DNA of 43,984 bases from an uncultured Clostridia bacterium (GTDB taxonomy: Bacteria > Bacillota > Clostridia > Oscillospirales > Ruminococcaceae). Where the stretch lies: the NCBI GenBank assembly GCA_947649285.1, contig CANSRB010000008.1, positions 1 through 43,984 on the forward strand, given 5' to 3'. The notes beneath the pieces are model-generated. The model worked only from the letters and a program-made list of their open reading frames with translations. It searched no databases and had not been told where the DNA came from. A program made the position numbers and the translations under genes. Shown here piece by piece: positions 41,831-43,984 of this stretch (the stretch's first letter is position 1; each line of letters begins with the position of its first letter).

Positions 41831-43646
41831 AGATTTTCTCCCCCTGTTCCTGTTCGTATTGGTTGCGGTAAAGGGTCGCGTAATAACCGTTCTGCCGGAG
41901 CAGCTCCTCATGGGTGCCCCGTTCGATGATCTTCCCGTTCTTGACCACCAGGATCACATCCGCCTTCCGGATGGTGGACAGCCGGTGCGCAATCAGGAAA
42001 GAGGTACGGTTTTCCAGCAAGTGGGAAATTGCGTCCTGAATCCGCTGCTCAGTCTGGGTATCAATCGAGGAGGTCGCCTCATCCAGCACAAAAATCCGCG
42101 GGTCTGCCAGGACGGCCCGGGCAAAGGAAACCAGCTGTTTTTCCCCGGTGGAGAGCCGGTCGCCGCTTTCCCCGACATCGGAGTCATAGCCCTTTTCCAT
42201 CCCGAGGATGATATCGTGCGCCGAAGCGATCTTCGCCGCTTCCTCAATCTCCTCCCGGGTGGCGTCCAGCCGCCCGTAGCGGATGTTTTCATAAACTGAT
42301 CCCGAAAACAGGTGCGGGTTTTGAAGCACATAGCCCAGGTTGGAATGCAGCCAGAGCTGGCTCCGCTCCCGGTAATCCACCCCGTCGATCAGGATCTCCC
42401 CTTGGGTCGGCTCGAAGAAACGGCAGGCCAGGTTGACCAAAGTCGATTTGCCGGCCCCGGTTTCCCCGACAATGGCCACCGTCGTCCCCGCCTTGATTTT
42501 CAGGTTGAAATCCTCCAGGATGTAGTCCCCGCCGTCCGGATATTTGAACCAGACGTTCCGGAACTCAATATCCCCTTTAAGCGGCTCCCAGTTTTCCTTC
42601 TTGGGAAAGAAAGCGTCCCCGTATTTTTCCACCACATCCGGACGGTCCGTGATGGAAGGCTCGGTTTCCAGCAGCTCGGAAACCCGCTCGATATTCGCCT
42701 GGGTCGAGATGAAATCCGCGATCAGCCGGGCGATATTCTGGATAGGCTCAAAAATATTGATCGCCCAGGAAATAAACGCGGAAAGCACCCCGATTTCGAT
42801 CACCTGCTCCAGCACCATATGGCCGCCCCGCGCCAGTACGAAAGCCGCCGCCAGCGAGCTGAACAGCAGGACAATCGGGATATAGAGCGCGTTCATCATG
42901 GTGGCGCGGACATTGTGGCGGTACAGATCGCCGGTAATCTCCCCGAAGTCCTGGGCGTTCTTCTCCTCAATAACCAGCGTTTTAGAGGTACGCGCCCCCG
43001 CAATCCCTTCGTTGAAGGCGCCCGTCATGGTGGAATTGATCTTCCGGATTTTCCGGTTCAGCACCAGGATCCGCTTTTGGAAGAATACCGTCACCACCGC
43101 AATAAACGGGACCACTGCCACGACCAGCAGGGCAAGCCGCCAGTTCATCACGAACATGGCGATAAAAACGCCGATCACATAGGTCAGCCCCCACATCATG
43201 TCCATCATACCCCAGGCCATCATGCCGCCGATCCGGTTGGTATCGCTCATGGTGCGGGCCAGCATATAGCCGACCGCCGTCTTGTTGTAATAGGAAAACG
43301 ACAGCTTTTGCAGATGGACAAAGGTCGCCCGCTTCAGGTCCCGGCTCAGTCCCATTTCCACCGTAATGGCACAGCGGCAGAACCAGATAACCGAGATGAC
43401 CTGGATGGTCAGCGTCACCAGATAGACCAGGCCAAAGGGCAGCAGGCCCTCAGTCTGGCCCGGTACGATAAAATGGTTGATCGCATAGGTCTGGAACAGC
43501 GGGTAAACGATATCAACCGCCGCACAGATCAGGTTCAGCACCAGAAAGGTAATCAATTCCCGGCGGAACGGCCGCATAAACGGGAACAGCTTTTTCCAGA
43601 TCTTGAGGTTAAAGGGCTGTTTCTCGTCGAGTTCAAGTTCGTTCAT
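41823..43646 (-). CDS. ABC exporter half-transporter (TMD-NBD)
   Basis: A 607-residue protein. The N-terminal membrane domain has six helices (about 30-320) and the ATPase domain spans about 355-590. Walker A is GETGAGKST, the signature is LSTGEKQ (the usual variant in YfiC/BmrD-type heterodimers), Walker B plus catalytic Glu is VLDEATSSID, and the H-loop is IAHRLST. Like BmrC/BmrD-type systems it pairs with a second half-transporter, the partial gene 44 bp upstream. The likely role is export of drugs or lipids. The start follows AGAGGGGA. Confidence 0.95.
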   Translation of the reverse strand: MNELELDEKQPFNLKIWKKLFPFMRPFRRELITFLVLNLICAAVDIVYPLFQTYAINHFIVPGQTEGLLPFGLVYLVTLTIQVISVIWFCRCAITVEMGLSRDLKRATFVHLQKLSFSYYNKTAVGYMLARTMSDTNRIGGMMAWGMMDMMWGLTYVIGVFIAMFVMNWRLALLVVAVVPFIAVVTVFFQKRILVLNRKIRKINSTMTGAFNEGIAGARTSKTLVIEEKNAQDFGEITGDLYRHNVRATMMNALYIPIVLLFSSLAAAFVLARGGHMVLEQVIEIGVLSAFISWAINIFEPIQNIARLIADFISTQANIERVSELLETEPSITDRPDVVEKYGDAFFPKKENWEPLKGDIEFRNVWFKYPDGGDYILEDFNLKIKAGTTVAIVGETGAGKSTLVNLACRFFEPTQGEILIDGVDYRERSQLWLHSNLGYVLQNPHLFSGSVYENIRYGRLDATREEIEEAAKIASAHDIILGMEKGYDSDVGESGDRLSTGEKQLVSFARAVLADPRIFVLDEATSSIDTQTEQRIQDAISHLLENRTSFLIAHRLSTIRKADVILVVKNGKIIERGTHEELLRQNGYYATLYRNQYEQEQGEKIYG

Positions 43647-43690
43647 AAAAATCCCCTCTTTTCTCTATTCAAATGATCCGGGCCCGGCCG

Positions 43691-43929
43691 TCATTCGGCA
43701 AATGCCTGGAGTTCCTCCTCCAGCGAGCCCTGGATGCCATAAATTTGCTTGTAAATGCCCTCTTCCTTCAAGAGGGTTTCATGCGTCCCCCGCTGGACGA
43801 TCTCCCCATCGTTCAGCACCAGGATCTGATCCGCGTGCATCAGGGTGGTAATCCGGTGGGAAATCAGGATCACCGTACTGTTCCCGGTGTTGGTTTTCAG
43901 CGCGCTGCGGATTTTCGCATCCGTTTCCG
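43691..43929 (-). CDS. ABC exporter half-transporter, C-terminal fragment
   Basis: Only the last 78 residues of a second exporter subunit are present: SETDAKIRSALK after the missing Walker B, then VILISHRITTLMHAD (H-loop) and VLNDGEIVQRGTHETLL, ending LQAFAE. It is the partner of the gene at 41823-43646. The gene is cut because the real sequence stops at 43929, where adapter begins. The track's MILISHRI start is internal to the gene, not a real start. Confidence 0.9.
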
Positions 43930-43984
43930 AGATCGGAAGAGCGTCGTGTAGGGAAAGAGTGTAGATCTCGGGGGTGGGCGTGTC
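43930..43984. other. Illumina adapter sequence (artefact)
   Basis: AGATCGGAAGAGCGTCGTGT followed by AGGGAAAGAGTGTAGATCTC is the reverse complement of the TruSeq universal adapter. The final bases match it with several errors, as at the end of a read. This part is not genomic and should be trimmed. Confidence 0.97.

Overview
The window looks like a metagenome-assembled contig from an anaerobic, moderately GC-rich Clostridia bacterium, probably an Oscillospiraceae/Ruminococcaceae relative. Support comes from the GlgC plus GlgD pair, a perR-rubrerythrin unit, a thioredoxin-reductase-like flavoprotein without NADPH motifs, strong GGAGG-type ribosome binding sites, and TTGaca/TATAAT promoters with extended -10 elements. 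Nearly all genes lie on the minus strand. The exception is a two-gene plus-strand unit (flavoprotein plus DUF815 ATPase) at 14.9-17.0 kb. The last 55 bases are Illumina adapter, and the left end lies inside a dispersed repeat, so both ends are assembly limits.

Layout. 0.2-4.1 kb: arginine genes argG and argH, followed by an intact reading frame related to ArgJ that has lost the ArgJ catalytic motifs. 4.6-9.0 kb: a divergent type IIA topoisomerase pair (ParE-like then ParC-like) with a hairpin array between the genes. 9.3-12.1 kb: a LiaF-like membrane protein and an ABC-F ATPase. 12.3-12.6 kb: two copies of a structured repeat in opposite orientation, then a lone serine recombinase. 13.4-14.4 kb: perR-rbr with a PerR-type palindrome at the promoter. 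14.5-14.8 kb: another repeat-bearing element.

17.4-26.7 kb: an aromatic amino acid supercluster in two transcription blocks, pheA-SGNH hydrolase-aroB-aroC-aroE/aroK fusion and aroF-aroA-alkD-like-tyrA. Together these encode every step from DAHP to phenylpyruvate and 4-hydroxyphenylpyruvate except 3-dehydroquinate dehydratase (aroD/aroQ). The genes are tightly overlapped. 27.1 kb: a YgjP-type metallopeptidase. 27.9-38.2 kb: a complete glycogen operon glgB-glgC-glgD-glgA-glgP plus an intracellular GH13 amylase, behind one promoter with a leader of about 180 nt. It covers synthesis (ADP-glucose, chain elongation, branching) and breakdown (phosphorolysis, debranching or maltodextrin hydrolysis). 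38.6-43.9 kb: exonuclease III, a DUF4838 protein, a truncated aminoglycoside-phosphotransferase-like remnant, a GNAT acetyltransferase and a heterodimeric-type ABC exporter whose second subunit is cut by the contig end.

The most unusual content is (i) the family of intergenic elements at five sites, with two hairpins whose arms change together between copies, (ii) the catalytically stripped ArgJ homologue at the end of the arg genes, (iii) unrelated genes (AlkD-like, SGNH hydrolase) translationally coupled inside the aromatic operons, and (iv) a possible 36-residue membrane protein whose ribosome binding site is part of a terminator stem. I did not see an unambiguous new defence or mobile system.
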